From contig NZ_CP074405.1 of the NCBI RefSeq assembly GCF_018388445.1, forward strand, positions 992,001-1,056,000: a DNA stretch of 64,000 nt, written 5' to 3'. This DNA is from Cellulomonas wangleii. Lineage in GTDB: Bacteria > Actinomycetota > Actinomycetes > Actinomycetales > Cellulomonadaceae. This document shows positions 8,650 to 20,809 of this stretch, piece after piece; position 1 is the stretch's first letter; each line of letters begins with the position of its first letter. Below the pieces are notes generated by a model. The model ran no database searches. It was given only the letters and a program-made list of their open reading frames with translations, and had not been told where the DNA came from. The translations under genes were made by a program, and so were the position numbers.

Positions 8650-9579
8650 TCAGTCCGTGTGCTGGTCGCGCGCGGTCGACCCGGCGGCGACGTCCCTGCG
8701 CCCCACGTGCGGGCGCAGCGGGTCCGGCACCGTGACGAGCGGCAGACCGTCGCGCGTCGGCGTCCGCGACGTCTCGAGCACCCGCGGCGGTCCGGCGAGG
8801 TGCACCGCCAGCTCGGGGAAGCTCGAGTAGTGCGGTCCCAGCAGGTGGCTGGCCCCGGCCAGCAGGTACAGGTCCGCGACGGCCGCGACGAGCCCGTGGC
8901 GCGAGTTGTACGCGCCCTTGTCGTCCTGCGCCACGGCACCGGGGAACGCCGCGAGGAGCTCGTGCTGCACCCGCGGGACGTCGCACGAGAGGAGGAACCG
9001 GACCCCCGGCTGCTCCTGCTCGATCCGGCGCATGCGCTCGACGAACCACCCGACCGGCGACCACCGCAGCGTCTCGGGGTGCGACGCGTGGTGGGCCCGC
9101 ACCATCACGCCGACGTACGGCTCGCCCGCCAGGCGCCGCGCGAGCCGGACCACCCGGTCGGCGACCGCGGGGGCCGGCCGCAGCTCGCGCAGCAGGTGGG
9201 GCCACGGCTGGGCGTCGTCGGGCAGCACGAGCGCGTGCCCGGTGCGGACCAGCCACACCCGCTCGTCCCGCGCGTCGTCCAGCCAGTGCAGCGACCAGTC
9301 GCGGTGGGGGTACCGCAGGCGCAGCGCCCGGTGCGCGACGCCCGGCAGCCGGCGCAGCGCGTCGTCGCGTGCGCGGTCCTGTGCAGCGTCGTCCCGTGCG
9401 TCGTCGTCCCACAGGTCCCTGAGCTGCGCGCCGAAGGACCGCCCCGTGGGCCACACGTACGCGAACCCCCGCGCCTCGCGCCGCGCGAGCGACCGCGCCC
9501 CCAGCAGGGCCCGCATGCGGTTGCCCAGGCCGGCGTGGCGGGGCATCACCGACACGACGGTGCCGCGCGCGGCGCTCAC
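8650..9579 (-). CDS. Fucosyltransferase-like (NodZ/GT23-type fold) glycosyltransferase
   Basis: The protein has 309 residues. The N-terminal GLGNRMRALLGARSLARR resembles the GLGNxLR/M motif of alpha-fucosyltransferase-like enzymes. Later motifs are VGVMVRAHH (position of the donor-binding HxRRxD-like motif, here altered), RFLLSCD, and the end motif NSRHGLVAAVADLYLLAGASHLLGPHYSSF, which fits the D-x-xxL...S.SSF pattern of this fold. It may add fucose or a related sugar to the glycan. The GTG start at 9579 overlaps the upstream gene's TGA. Substrate is inference. Confidence 0.65.
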   Translation of the reverse strand: MSAARGTVVSVMPRHAGLGNRMRALLGARSLARREARGFAYVWPTGRSFGAQLRDLWDDDARDDAAQDRARDDALRRLPGVAHRALRLRYPHRDWSLHWLDDARDERVWLVRTGHALVLPDDAQPWPHLLRELRPAPAVADRVVRLARRLAGEPYVGVMVRAHHASHPETLRWSPVGWFVERMRRIEQEQPGVRFLLSCDVPRVQHELLAAFPGAVAQDDKGAYNSRHGLVAAVADLYLLAGASHLLGPHYSSFPELAVHLAGPPRVLETSRTPTRDGLPLVTVPDPLRPHVGRRDVAAGSTARDQHTD

Positions 9580-10805
9580 GGGATCACGTACTGCGAGGTG
9601 TAGGCCCACGCGAGCAGCACCTGGGCGGTCAGCAGCATCCCGCACAGCAGCAGCACGAGCCGCCGGCCCAAGCGCTGCACGACCAGCCAGACCAGCGGGA
9701 ACGCCGCCAGCAGGAACCGGGGGCGCGGTCCCAGGCCGCTGTAGGCGAGCATCTGGCCCAGCAGGACCGCGGTGTACGCGGTGGGGACCGCGGGGATGCG
9801 CGCCCCGCGCCACACGGCCCACGCGACCACCGCCAGCCAGAGGAAGCCCGACCACATCACCAGGTAGGTGTGGTCGTGGACCAGCTCGGAGAAGCCCGTG
9901 ACGAGGTACGCGAACTGGACCCCGAAGTCGAGCTGCTGGTGCCAGAAGCGCTCCTGCACGACGAACCAGGCGTCCGGCTGTCCCGTGCGCCACCACAGGT
10001 AGGCCCAGTACCCGAGCGTGCCGAGCGGGGCCAGGGCCGGGGCGACCAGGCTCGTGACGTCCCGGTCCCGGCGCAGCGCGAGGTACGACGCGACGGCCGC
10101 GGCCGCGACCAGCCCGACCGCGTTGGGCCGCGTCGCGGTGCCCGCCACGGCCACCAGGCCGGCGCCGAGCCAGCGGTGGCGCGCGAGCAGCACCAGGCAC
10201 CACGCGGCCAGGGCCACGAACAGCGGGTCCGCCATGAGCAGCGAGAACGTCGCCGCGCCCGGCATGGCCACGACCACGAGCGCCGCGAGGAACGCCGTCC
10301 CCGCCGACAGCACGGTGCGGCCGGCCGCGTGCACCGCGACGACGGCCGCGACCCCCAGCAGCAGGTTCAGCGCGATCCCCGCCGCGACCAGCGGGGCGCC
10401 GGTCACCTCCGCGACCCCGCGCACCAGCAGCGGGAACAGGGGGAAGAACGCCGCGGTCGCCAGGTCCGGCTGGTCCGCCGCCGGGACGACGTCGGGGTAG
10501 CCGTGCGCGGCGATCGACAGGTAGAACGGCCCGTCCCAGGGCGCCAGCGCCCGGGTCCACCCGAGGTCCTGCTGCCGGCGCGCCAGGTCGACCGCCCCGA
10601 GCACGAGCACGCGGGACGCCAGGTACGCCGCGACGAGCACCGTGCTGCTGCGGGCGAACGACACCCGGTCGGCCCACGTGCCTGTGCCTGCCGACGTGCC
10701 TGTGCCTGCCGACGTGCCTGTGCCCGCCGGGGCCCGGGTGCCGGCCGCCGTGGCCGTCTCCCGCTCGACACCCGCGGGGGCGCCGAGCGTGCCGTCCGCG
10801 CTCAC
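9576..10805 (-). CDS. PIG-V-like polytopic mannosyltransferase
   Basis: The protein has 409 residues and about nine or more membrane helices. The first luminal loop carries APWDGPFYLSIAAHGYP, close to the WDGxxYLxIAxxGY signature of PIG-V/GPI-mannosyltransferase-II-like GT-C enzymes in actinobacteria. Such proteins use polyprenyl-phosphate sugars outside the membrane. The N-terminal 40 residues are low-complexity and include GTGTSAGTGTSAGTGTW encoded by an 18-bp repeat. GTG start overlaps the TGA of the acyltransferase, so the three - strand genes are coupled. Sugar and acceptor are not known. Confidence 0.7.
   Translation of the reverse strand: MSADGTLGAPAGVERETATAAGTRAPAGTGTSAGTGTSAGTGTWADRVSFARSSTVLVAAYLASRVLVLGAVDLARRQQDLGWTRALAPWDGPFYLSIAAHGYPDVVPAADQPDLATAAFFPLFPLLVRGVAEVTGAPLVAAGIALNLLLGVAAVVAVHAAGRTVLSAGTAFLAALVVVAMPGAATFSLLMADPLFVALAAWCLVLLARHRWLGAGLVAVAGTATRPNAVGLVAAAAVASYLALRRDRDVTSLVAPALAPLGTLGYWAYLWWRTGQPDAWFVVQERFWHQQLDFGVQFAYLVTGFSELVHDHTYLVMWSGFLWLAVVAWAVWRGARIPAVPTAYTAVLLGQMLAYSGLGPRPRFLLAAFPLVWLVVQRLGRRLVLLLCGMLLTAQVLLAWAYTSQYVIP
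10676..10729. repeat. Three 18-bp tandem repeats in a mannosyltransferase N-terminus
   Basis: Units at 10676-10693, 10694-10711 and 10712-10729 are near-identical (one change in the last). On the - strand they encode repeated AGTGTS before the first membrane helix, so repeat number changes only the length of the cytoplasmic lead. Confidence 0.85.
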
Positions 10806-11905
10806 GTCGCCGTGTCCGGCCGGGCCGTGGCGTCCGCCGGCACAGCGGCCGGCGCGGGCTGCCGACGTCGCAGGACGACGCGCGCCACCCGGGGCTCCAG
10901 GCCCCGCAGCCGGCCGGTCACGGGACGCTCGACGAACCGGAACAGGAACGCCCCGGCCGCGACCGCCAGCACGATGGTGAGGACGGTCGCGACCGTGTGG
11001 TCGATGAGCCCCGCGCGCGCCAGCACCACCGGCACGACCGGTCCGACGAGCGGGTGGAACAGGTAGAGCGAGTACGAGGCGTCGCCGAGGAACAGCGCGG
11101 GCCGTGGCAGGCGGCCGCGCAGCAGCGGCTCGGCGGCCACGACGCACGTGACGAACGCCGTGACCGCCACGACGCGCAGCGGTGAGCTGTTCTCCCAGGC
11201 CACGCCGCCGGGCAGCAACGCGATGACGAGCGTCGCGGCGACCGCCCCGGCCGCGACGCGCGGCGTGTGCGGGCGCAGCCGCTCGGAGAGCACCAGCCGG
11301 CCCAGTGCCATGCCGATGACGAAGTACACGACGATGAAGCTGAAGTGGTACGACCACACCGGCCACCCGGTCTCGGGGCGCAGGAACGAGCCGGCGGCGA
11401 CCAGCATCAGCGCGCCGCCGGAGAACAGCATCGGATCCAGCCGGAGCGCGAGGCCCAGCGTGAAGAGCAGGTAGAACAGCATCTCGAACACGAGCGTCCA
11501 CCCGACACCGAGGATGACGCCGGTCTCGCCCGTGGGCCCGCGCGTCGGCAGGAAGAAGTAGGACGCCAGGACGCGGCCGGGGGACAGGTCCGGGTGCAGC
11601 GCGACCGTCGGGACCGCCATGACGGTGAGGATCTTCACGGTCGTGGCGATCCAGTACATCGGTGCGATCCGGATCACCCGGCGGTAGCCGAACCGCAGGG
11701 CGCCGTCGCCGTCGCGCGACAGTCCGGGGGTGCTCACCATCATGACGAAGCCCGAGATGACGAAGAAGACGTCCACCCCGACCGCGCCGAACCACCAGGT
11801 GCCCACGGACGGGTCGAGCCGGGCCGAGGCGTAGAACGACGCGTGCGTGACCAGGACGAGGAACGCCGCGACGAACCGCAGGGCCTGCACACCCTCGAAC
11901 CGCAT
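10802..11905 (-). CDS. Acyltransferase family 3 (OafA/YrhL-like) membrane protein
   Basis: The protein has 367 residues with about ten membrane helices. It starts MRFEGVQALRFVAAFLVLVTHA, the classical acyltransferase-3 opening with Arg and His of the catalytic region, continues with GVDVFFVISGFVM and ends with ASYSLYLFHPLV and RFVERPV. It should transfer acetyl or another acyl group to a sugar at the membrane. The ATG at 11905 has GAGGTGG a few bases upstream; an ATG 54 bases further out lacks one. First gene of the three-gene - strand operon, so the glycan made here is probably O-acylated. Confidence 0.85.
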   Translation of the reverse strand: MRFEGVQALRFVAAFLVLVTHASFYASARLDPSVGTWWFGAVGVDVFFVISGFVMMVSTPGLSRDGDGALRFGYRRVIRIAPMYWIATTVKILTVMAVPTVALHPDLSPGRVLASYFFLPTRGPTGETGVILGVGWTLVFEMLFYLLFTLGLALRLDPMLFSGGALMLVAAGSFLRPETGWPVWSYHFSFIVVYFVIGMALGRLVLSERLRPHTPRVAAGAVAATLVIALLPGGVAWENSSPLRVVAVTAFVTCVVAAEPLLRGRLPRPALFLGDASYSLYLFHPLVGPVVPVVLARAGLIDHTVATVLTIVLAVAAGAFLFRFVERPVTGRLRGLEPRVARVVLRRRQPAPAAVPADATARPDTAT

Positions 11906-12037
11906 GCGTGCCACCTCGATCCGGACGAAACGGGCACATCGGCCGTTCCAGACTGGCACCCGGCCGCCGTCGCGCCCACACGCCCCCCGGGTGAAACCCG
12001 GCGTCGCCCGCCGGGCTGCCCGCCACGTCGACCTCCG

Positions 12038-12043
12038 TAGACT
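12038..12043 (+). promoter_or_regulatory. Candidate -10 element for mfd (TAGACT)
   Basis: TAGACT fits the actinobacterial TAnnnT -10 consensus and lies 50 bases before the mfd start in the 188-base divergent region. No convincing -35 is visible. Confidence 0.35.
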
Positions 12044-12093
12044 GGGACCGACGCCTTGCCACCCCCGCCGCCCCCCGGGGTGTCGGGTGATCG

Positions 12094-15756
<3,663 letters not shown>

Positions 15757-15817
15757 GGCGGTGCGTCCCGGCGGCGTGCGCGCCGGGCCCCGTGACGAGG
15801 GGCACACCACCAGGGCC

Positions 15818-15823
15818 TACGAT
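15818..15823 (+). promoter_or_regulatory. Candidate -10 element for the lipoprotein gene (TACGAT)
   Basis: TACGAT fits TAnnnT and stands 38 bases before the GTG of the SurA-like lipoprotein. No clear -35. Confidence 0.3.
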
Positions 15824-15861
15824 GGCTCGCGACCCCGACGGAACGTGAGCAGGAGGCCCTG

Positions 15862-16458
15862 GTGGCGGTGGGACGACGGACGCGAGGGCGCGTCCTGGTG
15901 GCGGCTGCGGTCGTGACGGGCGGGCTGCTCGCGGGGTGCTCGACGCACCCGGGCGACGCGGCCCTGGTCGACGGTCGTGCGATCACGACGGCCGAGCTCG
16001 CGACGGCGTTCGAGGAGATGGCCCCGATTCTCCAGGGAGTCGCGCCGCAGAACGTCCTGGGCATCCTCATCACCGAGCCGTTCGCGACCGAGCTCGCCGC
16101 CGAGCAGGGCGCCGGCGTGAGCGACCAGCAGGCACTCGACCTGCTGCGCACGGTGGCGGAGCGCGCCGTCGGTCCGGAGGAGGCAGCCGGGATGGAGTTC
16201 GGCCCGGGTGCCGTGGCCATCGCCCGCTACTCCCTGGCCTTGGCGGCGCTGCAGGACGCGCCCGACCCGGCCGCCGCCGTCGCCGAGTACCAGGCACGGG
16301 TCCTCGACGCGGACATCGAGGTGAACCCCCGGTTCGGTGAGTTCACGATCGACCTCGGCGTCGTGCCGCCCGAGCAGCCGTCGTGGATCGTCCCGGCGGG
16401 CGGCCTCGAGGCCGCTCCCGCCGACGAGCCGGCGCTCGAGCCGGTCCCGACGCCCTGA
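15862..16458 (+). CDS. SurA N-domain-like lipoprotein
   Basis: The protein has 198 residues. GTG start with AGGAGG at 15851-15856. Residues 1-29 form a lipoprotein signal ending in the lipobox LLAGC, so Cys29 should be lipidated. After the cysteine comes ALVDGRAITTAELATAFEEM, the typical opening of SurA/PrsA-type chaperone N-domains, and the rest is helical. No parvulin isomerase domain is present. It probably acts as an extracytoplasmic folding factor. It sits between mfd and mazG as in many actinobacteria; the mazG start follows 20 bases later. Confidence 0.8.
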   Translation: MAVGRRTRGRVLVAAAVVTGGLLAGCSTHPGDAALVDGRAITTAELATAFEEMAPILQGVAPQNVLGILITEPFATELAAEQGAGVSDQQALDLLRTVAERAVGPEEAAGMEFGPGAVAIARYSLALAALQDAPDPAAAVAEYQARVLDADIEVNPRFGEFTIDLGVVPPEQPSWIVPAGGLEAAPADEPALEPVPTP

Positions 16459-16478
16459 CCTCGGGTCCTGGCACGCCC

Positions 16479-17321
16479 ATGACCGGTCCGGCGCCGCAGG
16501 GTCCGCCGGCGCCGCAGGACCCCGCGACGTCGGCCGATGTCGGGCGGAGGGCCGCAGCGCTCGCGCGCGTCGTCGAGGTGATGGACCGGCTGCGCTCGCC
16601 CGGCGGCTGCCCCTGGTACGCGGAGCAGACGCACGCGTCGCTGCTGCCGTACGCGGTCGAGGAGGCGCACGAGCTGGTCGAGGCCGTCGAGGCCGGCGAC
16701 CGCGCCGGGATGCGCGAGGAGCTCGGGGACCTGCTGCTGCAGGTGCTGGTCCACGCCCGCCTGGCCTCCGAGGACCCCGACGAGCCGTTCGACGTCGGCG
16801 ACGTCGCGGACGCGCTCGCGGCCAAGCTGGTGCGGCGCAACCCGCACGTCTTCACGACGGGGGATGCCGAGGAGCTCGACGCGCGCGCGGTCGACGCCCG
16901 GTGGGAGGGGCTCAAGCGCGCCGAGAAGCCCGGGCGCACGTCCGTCCTCGACGGCGTCCCCGCGTCGCTCGGCGCGCTCGCGCGGGCCCAGCGGCTCGTC
17001 GTCCGCGGGGACCGTGCCGGTCTGCTCGACCGTGCTGCTGCGCCCGTCGCGTCGACCGCGCCGGGCGGCCGCCGCGACCCCGACGGCACGACGGCCCCGG
17101 TCGCACCGCCGGCCACCCCGGAGGCCGTCGGCGACGCGCTCCTGGCCCTCGTCGTCGCCGCCCACGCCGGGGGAGTCGACGCGGAGACGGCGCTGCGCGC
17201 GGCGACGGCCAGGTGGGAGTGCGTCGCCCGCGACGTCGAGCACCGACCGGTCGAGCACCGACCAGCCGAGCACCTCCCGGTCGAGCACCGACCAGCCGAG
17301 CACCTCCCGGTCGAGCACTGA
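16479..17321 (+). CDS. mazG: MazG nucleoside triphosphate pyrophosphohydrolase
   Basis: The protein has 280 residues. The MazG core shows GGCPWYAEQTHASL and the metal-binding helices EEAHELVEAVEAGD and EELGDLLLQVLVHARLA (E-E-x-x-E ... E-x-x-D type). It hydrolyses NTPs and helps clear damaged nucleotides. The second half is divergent and ends in a repeated tail (EHRPVEHRPAEHLP) encoded by a 15-bp tandem repeat in which the stop codon itself arises. The repeat-coded tail follows residue 252 and is unlikely to be catalytic. The ATG start lies 20 bases after the lipoprotein stop. Confidence 0.9.
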   Translation: MTGPAPQGPPAPQDPATSADVGRRAAALARVVEVMDRLRSPGGCPWYAEQTHASLLPYAVEEAHELVEAVEAGDRAGMREELGDLLLQVLVHARLASEDPDEPFDVGDVADALAAKLVRRNPHVFTTGDAEELDARAVDARWEGLKRAEKPGRTSVLDGVPASLGALARAQRLVVRGDRAGLLDRAAAPVASTAPGGRRDPDGTTAPVAPPATPEAVGDALLALVVAAHAGGVDAETALRAATARWECVARDVEHRPVEHRPAEHLPVEHRPAEHLPVEH

Positions 17322-17339
17322 CCGGTCGAGCACTGACCG
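17235..17339 (+). repeat. Seven imperfect 15-bp tandem repeats spanning the mazG stop
   Basis: Seven 15-bp units start at 17235 and run to 17339, with an eroded eighth. Two forms alternate (gtcgagcaccgacc- and gccgagcacctccc- types). In units six and seven CACCGA became CACTGA, so the reading frame stops inside the sixth unit. It is a slippage repeat and not a CRISPR array, since there are no spacers. Confidence 0.9.
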
Positions 17340-17640
17340 GTCGACGCCACCCCGAGGTGGCCCGGGGGCGTCCGGCGCGCGGGCGGGGGCACCCGGTGGC
17401 GGGTTCGGCGGAGCGTGGTCCCGCAGGGCGTCGGGGGTCGTCCAACGGTGGGCGACGGCGTCGAGGCGTGCGTCTCGGGAGGTGAGACGACGAGAGGGTG
17501 ACCAAGGACTCGTCCGCCCGAAGCGGGCTCGGAATACGCTTACCGGGTCCAAGGTCCGACCCGTCACCGGTCCGGGACGGCGAAGATGAGCCTGCGAGCG
17601 GGCCCCGCCCGCCCCCCGTCACCGTCGAAGGAGAGCACGC
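17340..17640. other. Intergenic region upstream of pntA
   Basis: About 300 bases without a credible gene. It contains AGGAG/GAGAGG-like runs, an AAT-containing stretch near 17530-17545 (GGAATACGCTTACC) that could hold a -10 (TACGCT, 17535-17540), and the AAGGAG ribosome site of pntA at 17628-17633. Nothing else recognised. Confidence 0.5.
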
Positions 17641-19197
17641 ATGAGGATCGGCGTCCCGCGCGAGCAGCGCCCGGGAGAGCGGCTCGTCGCCGCCACGCCC
17701 GCGACCGTCGCGAAGCTCAGCGGCCTCGGGTACGACGTGCTCGTCGAGCACGACGCCGGCGCGGCCGCGACGTTCACCGACGACGCGTACCGGGCGGCCG
17801 GCGCGACGGTGACCGAGCGCGCCGAGGTCATGGCGAGCGACGTCGTCACCGCCGTGCACCTGCCGGCCGACGTCGGCACGATGCGCCGCGGTGCCACGCT
17901 CGTCGCCACGATGGCGCCGTTCGCGGACCCGGGGCTCGCCGAGCGTCTGGCGGCCCTCGGCATCACCGCCCTGGCCCTCGACGCCGTGCCGCGCATCTCC
18001 CGCGCGCAGGCGCTCGACGTGCTGTCGACGCTGTCGAACGTCGCGGGGTACCGCGCCGTGATCGAGGCCGCCGAGGAGTTCGGCGGCATGTTCACCGGTC
18101 AGATGACCGCCGCGGGCAAGACCCCGCCCGCCAACGTCTTCGTCATCGGCGCCGGCGTCGCCGGGCTCGCCGCCCTGGGCACCGCCAGCAGCCTGGGCGC
18201 CCAGGTCCGCGCGTTCGACGTGCGGCCCGAGGTGGGCGAGCAGATCGAGTCCATGGGCGCGACGTTCGTGCAGGCCGAGGGCGCCAGCCAGGAGGTCTCG
18301 ACGGACGGCTACGCCCGCGAGCTCACGGCCGAGCAGGAGCGCCTCACCGCGCAGATGTACGCCGAGCAGACCGCGTGGGCGAACGTCGTCGTCACCACCG
18401 CGCTCGTGCGCGGGCAGGCGCCGCGGACCATCACCAAGGAGATGGTCGCCGCGATGCGGCCGGGTTCGGTGATCGTCGACCTGGCGGCCTCCGGCGGCGG
18501 CAACTGCGAGCTGACGGTCCCCGGCGAGCGCGTCGTGTCGGACAACGGCGTGATCATCCTCGGCTACACCGACCTGCCCAGCCGCATGCCGCAGCACACC
18601 TCGCAGCTCTTCGGCACCAACGTCGTGCACCTGCTGGCCCTGCTCACGCCGGGCAAGGACGGCGAGCTCGTCCTCGACCTCGACGACCCGGTGCAGCGCG
18701 GCATGACCGTGACCACGGGGGGCGACGTCACGTGGCCCCCGCCGCCCGTCGCCGTCTCCGCCGCGCCGGCCGCCGTCGCGCCCGCTCCCGTCGAGACGCC
18801 GGAGGAGGCCGCCGCGAAGAAGGCCGCTGCGGTCGCCGCCGCGCAGCGCCGTGGGCGTCGCAACGCCGTGCTCGCGGGGCTGGGTGCCGTGCTCACGGTG
18901 CTCGCGCTGACGGCCGCGCCCGCCTCGTTCCTCGGGCACGCGACCGTGTTCGCGCTCGCGGTGGTCGTCGGCTACTACGTCATCTCGAACGTCAGCCACT
19001 CGCTGCACACCCCGCTCATGGCCACCACCAACGCCATCAGCGGCATCATCCTGGTCGGCGCGCTGCTGCAGATCGGGCACTCGAGCTGGGTGGTCAGCAC
19101 CCTCGCGTTCGTGGCCGCCACGGTCGCCGCGATCAACATCTTCGGCGGGTTCCTCGTCGCGTTCCGCATGATCCACATGTTCCGGAAGGAGGCGTGA
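17641..19197 (+). CDS. pntA: NAD(P) transhydrogenase subunit alpha
   Basis: The protein has 518 residues, the length of the fused E. coli-type alpha subunit. Start [23 protein letters not shown]-binding Rossmann motif [18 protein letters not shown] near residues 168-185. A Pro/Ala linker (residues about 363-400) leads to four membrane helices in the last 115 residues. With PntB it couples proton entry to hydride transfer from NADH to NADP, supplying NADPH. AAGGAG lies seven bases before the ATG. The stop is within the leader of pntB. Confidence 0.95.
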   Translation: MRIGVPREQRPGERLVAATPATVAKLSGLGYDVLVEHDAGAAATFTDDAYRAAGATVTERAEVMASDVVTAVHLPADVGTMRRGATLVATMAPFADPGLAERLAALGITALALDAVPRISRAQALDVLSTLSNVAGYRAVIEAAEEFGGMFTGQMTAAGKTPPANVFVIGAGVAGLAALGTASSLGAQVRAFDVRPEVGEQIESMGATFVQAEGASQEVSTDGYARELTAEQERLTAQMYAEQTAWANVVVTTALVRGQAPRTITKEMVAAMRPGSVIVDLAASGGGNCELTVPGERVVSDNGVIILGYTDLPSRMPQHTSQLFGTNVVHLLALLTPGKDGELVLDLDDPVQRGMTVTTGGDVTWPPPPVAVSAAPAAVAPAPVETPEEAAAKKAAAVAAAQRRGRRNAVLAGLGAVLTVLALTAAPASFLGHATVFALAVVVGYYVISNVSHSLHTPLMATTNAISGIILVGALLQIGHSSWVVSTLAFVAATVAAINIFGGFLVAFRMIHMFRKEA

Positions 19198-19202
19198 CGG
19201 GC

Positions 19203-20594
19203 GTGCTCACGTCACTGGCCCAGGCCGTCTACCTGATCGCGGCGATCCTCTTCGTGCTGTCCCTGGCAGGGCTCAGCAAGCAGGAGACCGCCCGTCGCGG
19301 CAACCTCTACGGCATGGCGGGCATGGCCCTCGCGCTGCTCGCCACGGTCGCGCTCGCCGCCGACGTCTCCCAGCGGGCCGTGCCCGTGACGCTGTTCCTC
19401 ATCGCCATGGCGCTCGCGCTCGGTGCGGGCATCGGCATCTGGCGCGCCCGCAGCGTCGAGATGACGCAGATGCCCGAGATGATCGCGGTGCTGCACTCGT
19501 TCGTCGGCCTGGCGGCCGTGCTCGTCGGCTTCAACTCGTTCCTCACCGAGGAGCCGGACGCGGTCCACCTGGTCGAGGTGTTCCTCGGCGTGCTCATCGG
19601 TGCCGTCACCTTCACCGGGTCGATCGTCGCCTTCCTCAAGCTGTCGGCGCGGATCAAGAGCGCGCCGCTCATGCTGCCGGGTCGCAACTGGCTGAACCTC
19701 GGTGCGCTCGTCGCGTCGGGCGGGCTCATGGCCTGGTTCCTGGCGGACCACTCCCTGCTGCCGCTCGCGCTGATGACGGTGGTCGCCCTCGCGCTCGGCT
19801 GGCACCTGGTGGCGTCGATCGGCGGCGGCGACATGCCCGTCGTCGTGTCGATGCTCAACTCGTACTCCGGGTGGGCCGCGGCGGCGGCCGGGTTCATGCT
19901 GAGCAACGACCTGCTCATCATCGTCGGCGCGCTCGTCGGGTCCTCCGGCGCGATCCTCTCGTTCATCATGTGCAAGGCGATGAACCGGTCGTTCGTCTCG
20001 GTGATCCTCGGTGGGTTCGGGGCCGAGGGCGGCAAGGTCGCGGCGGGCGACACGGACTACGGCGAGCACCGCGAGGTCACGGCGGTCGAGGTCGCCGACA
20101 TGCTGCGCGACGCGCAGCGCGTGGTCATCGCCCCCGGCTACGGCATGGCCGTCGCCAAGGCGCAGTACCCCGTGGCCGACCTGGTGTCGAAGCTGCGCGG
20201 CCAGGGCGTCGACGTGCGGTTCGCCGTGCACCCGGTCGCCGGCCGCCTGCCCGGGCACATGAACGTGCTGCTGGCCGAGGCGAAGGTGCCGTACGACATC
20301 GTCCTGGAGATGGACGAGATCAACGACGACTTCGCGGACACCGACGTCGTGCTGGTCATCGGCGCCAACGACACCGTGAACCCCTCCGCGCTGGACGACC
20401 CGTCGTCGCCGATCGCGGGCATGCCCGTGCTCGAGGTCTGGAAGGCCAAGCAGGTGATCGTGTTCAAGCGGTCGATGGCCACCGGGTACGCGGGCGTGCA
20501 GAACCCGCTGTTCTTCCGTGAGAACACCGCGATGCTGTTCGGCGACGCCAAGGACCAGGTGGAGCAGATCGTCGCACCGCTGACGGTCGGCTGA
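19203..20594 (+). CDS. pntB: NAD(P) transhydrogenase subunit beta
   Basis: The protein has 463 residues, normal for PntB. Eight or nine membrane helices fill the first 265 residues, then the NADP(H)-binding domain III with [34 protein letters not shown] and the conserved end [17 protein letters not shown]. An alternative GTG at 19194 overlaps the pntA stop, but AGGAGG (19187-19192) is only one base from it and ten from the GTG at 19203, which is therefore preferred. It acts with PntA at the membrane. Confidence 0.95.
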   Translation: MLTSLAQAVYLIAAILFVLSLAGLSKQETARRGNLYGMAGMALALLATVALAADVSQRAVPVTLFLIAMALALGAGIGIWRARSVEMTQMPEMIAVLHSFVGLAAVLVGFNSFLTEEPDAVHLVEVFLGVLIGAVTFTGSIVAFLKLSARIKSAPLMLPGRNWLNLGALVASGGLMAWFLADHSLLPLALMTVVALALGWHLVASIGGGDMPVVVSMLNSYSGWAAAAAGFMLSNDLLIIVGALVGSSGAILSFIMCKAMNRSFVSVILGGFGAEGGKVAAGDTDYGEHREVTAVEVADMLRDAQRVVIAPGYGMAVAKAQYPVADLVSKLRGQGVDVRFAVHPVAGRLPGHMNVLLAEAKVPYDIVLEMDEINDDFADTDVVLVIGANDTVNPSALDDPSSPIAGMPVLEVWKAKQVIVFKRSMATGYAGVQNPLFFRENTAMLFGDAKDQVEQIVAPLTVG

Positions 20595-20612
20595 CGCAGG
20601 CGGACCGAGGCC

Positions 20613-20651
20613 GGGGCAGGGCGGTGACGCGTGGCGTCGCCGCCCTGTCCC
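20613..20651 (+). terminator. Probable terminator after pntB
   Basis: A 17-base arm at 20613-20629 pairs with 20635-20651 (15 of 17, loop five bases). No U-run, as usual in high-GC actinobacteria. It starts 18 bases after the pntB stop. Confidence 0.6.
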
Positions 20652-20704
20652 GCGTCGTGGCCCGTCCTGCGTCGTGGCCCCGTCCTGCGTCGCCGCCCCG
20701 TCGC
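20652..20704. repeat. Three imperfect 17-18-bp direct repeats
   Basis: Units of the type GCGTCGTGGCCCGTCCT begin at 20652, 20669 and 20687, the last one more divergent. They lie between the pntB terminator and the xylanase promoter. No function apparent. Confidence 0.6.
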
Positions 20705-20716
20705 GCCTGCGGTGCT

Positions 20717-20761
20717 GAAACGGTTCGTGGGCTGACCGCGCCGCACGTGCGGACCTAGCCT
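20717..20761 (+). promoter_or_regulatory. Xylanase promoter with two candidate operators
   Basis: A possible -35 CTGACC (20732-20737) and -10 TAGCCT (20756-20761) are 18 bases apart. The spacer contains a perfect 12-bp palindrome, CCGCACGTGCGG (20741-20752). Just upstream is GAAACGGTTC (20717-20726), a near-palindrome with central CG that resembles LacI-family or xylanase-type operators. The gene is thus likely substrate-regulated. Confidence 0.45.
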
Positions 20762-20809
20762 CGCGCGGGGTCGTGCTGTGACGATCCACCCCAGCGCGAG
20801 GAGCCCGTC

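Noticed and set aside
17235..17339. Regular short repeats that could suggest a CRISPR array
   Set aside because: Units are contiguous 15-mers without spacers, in frame with mazG, and no cas genes are present.
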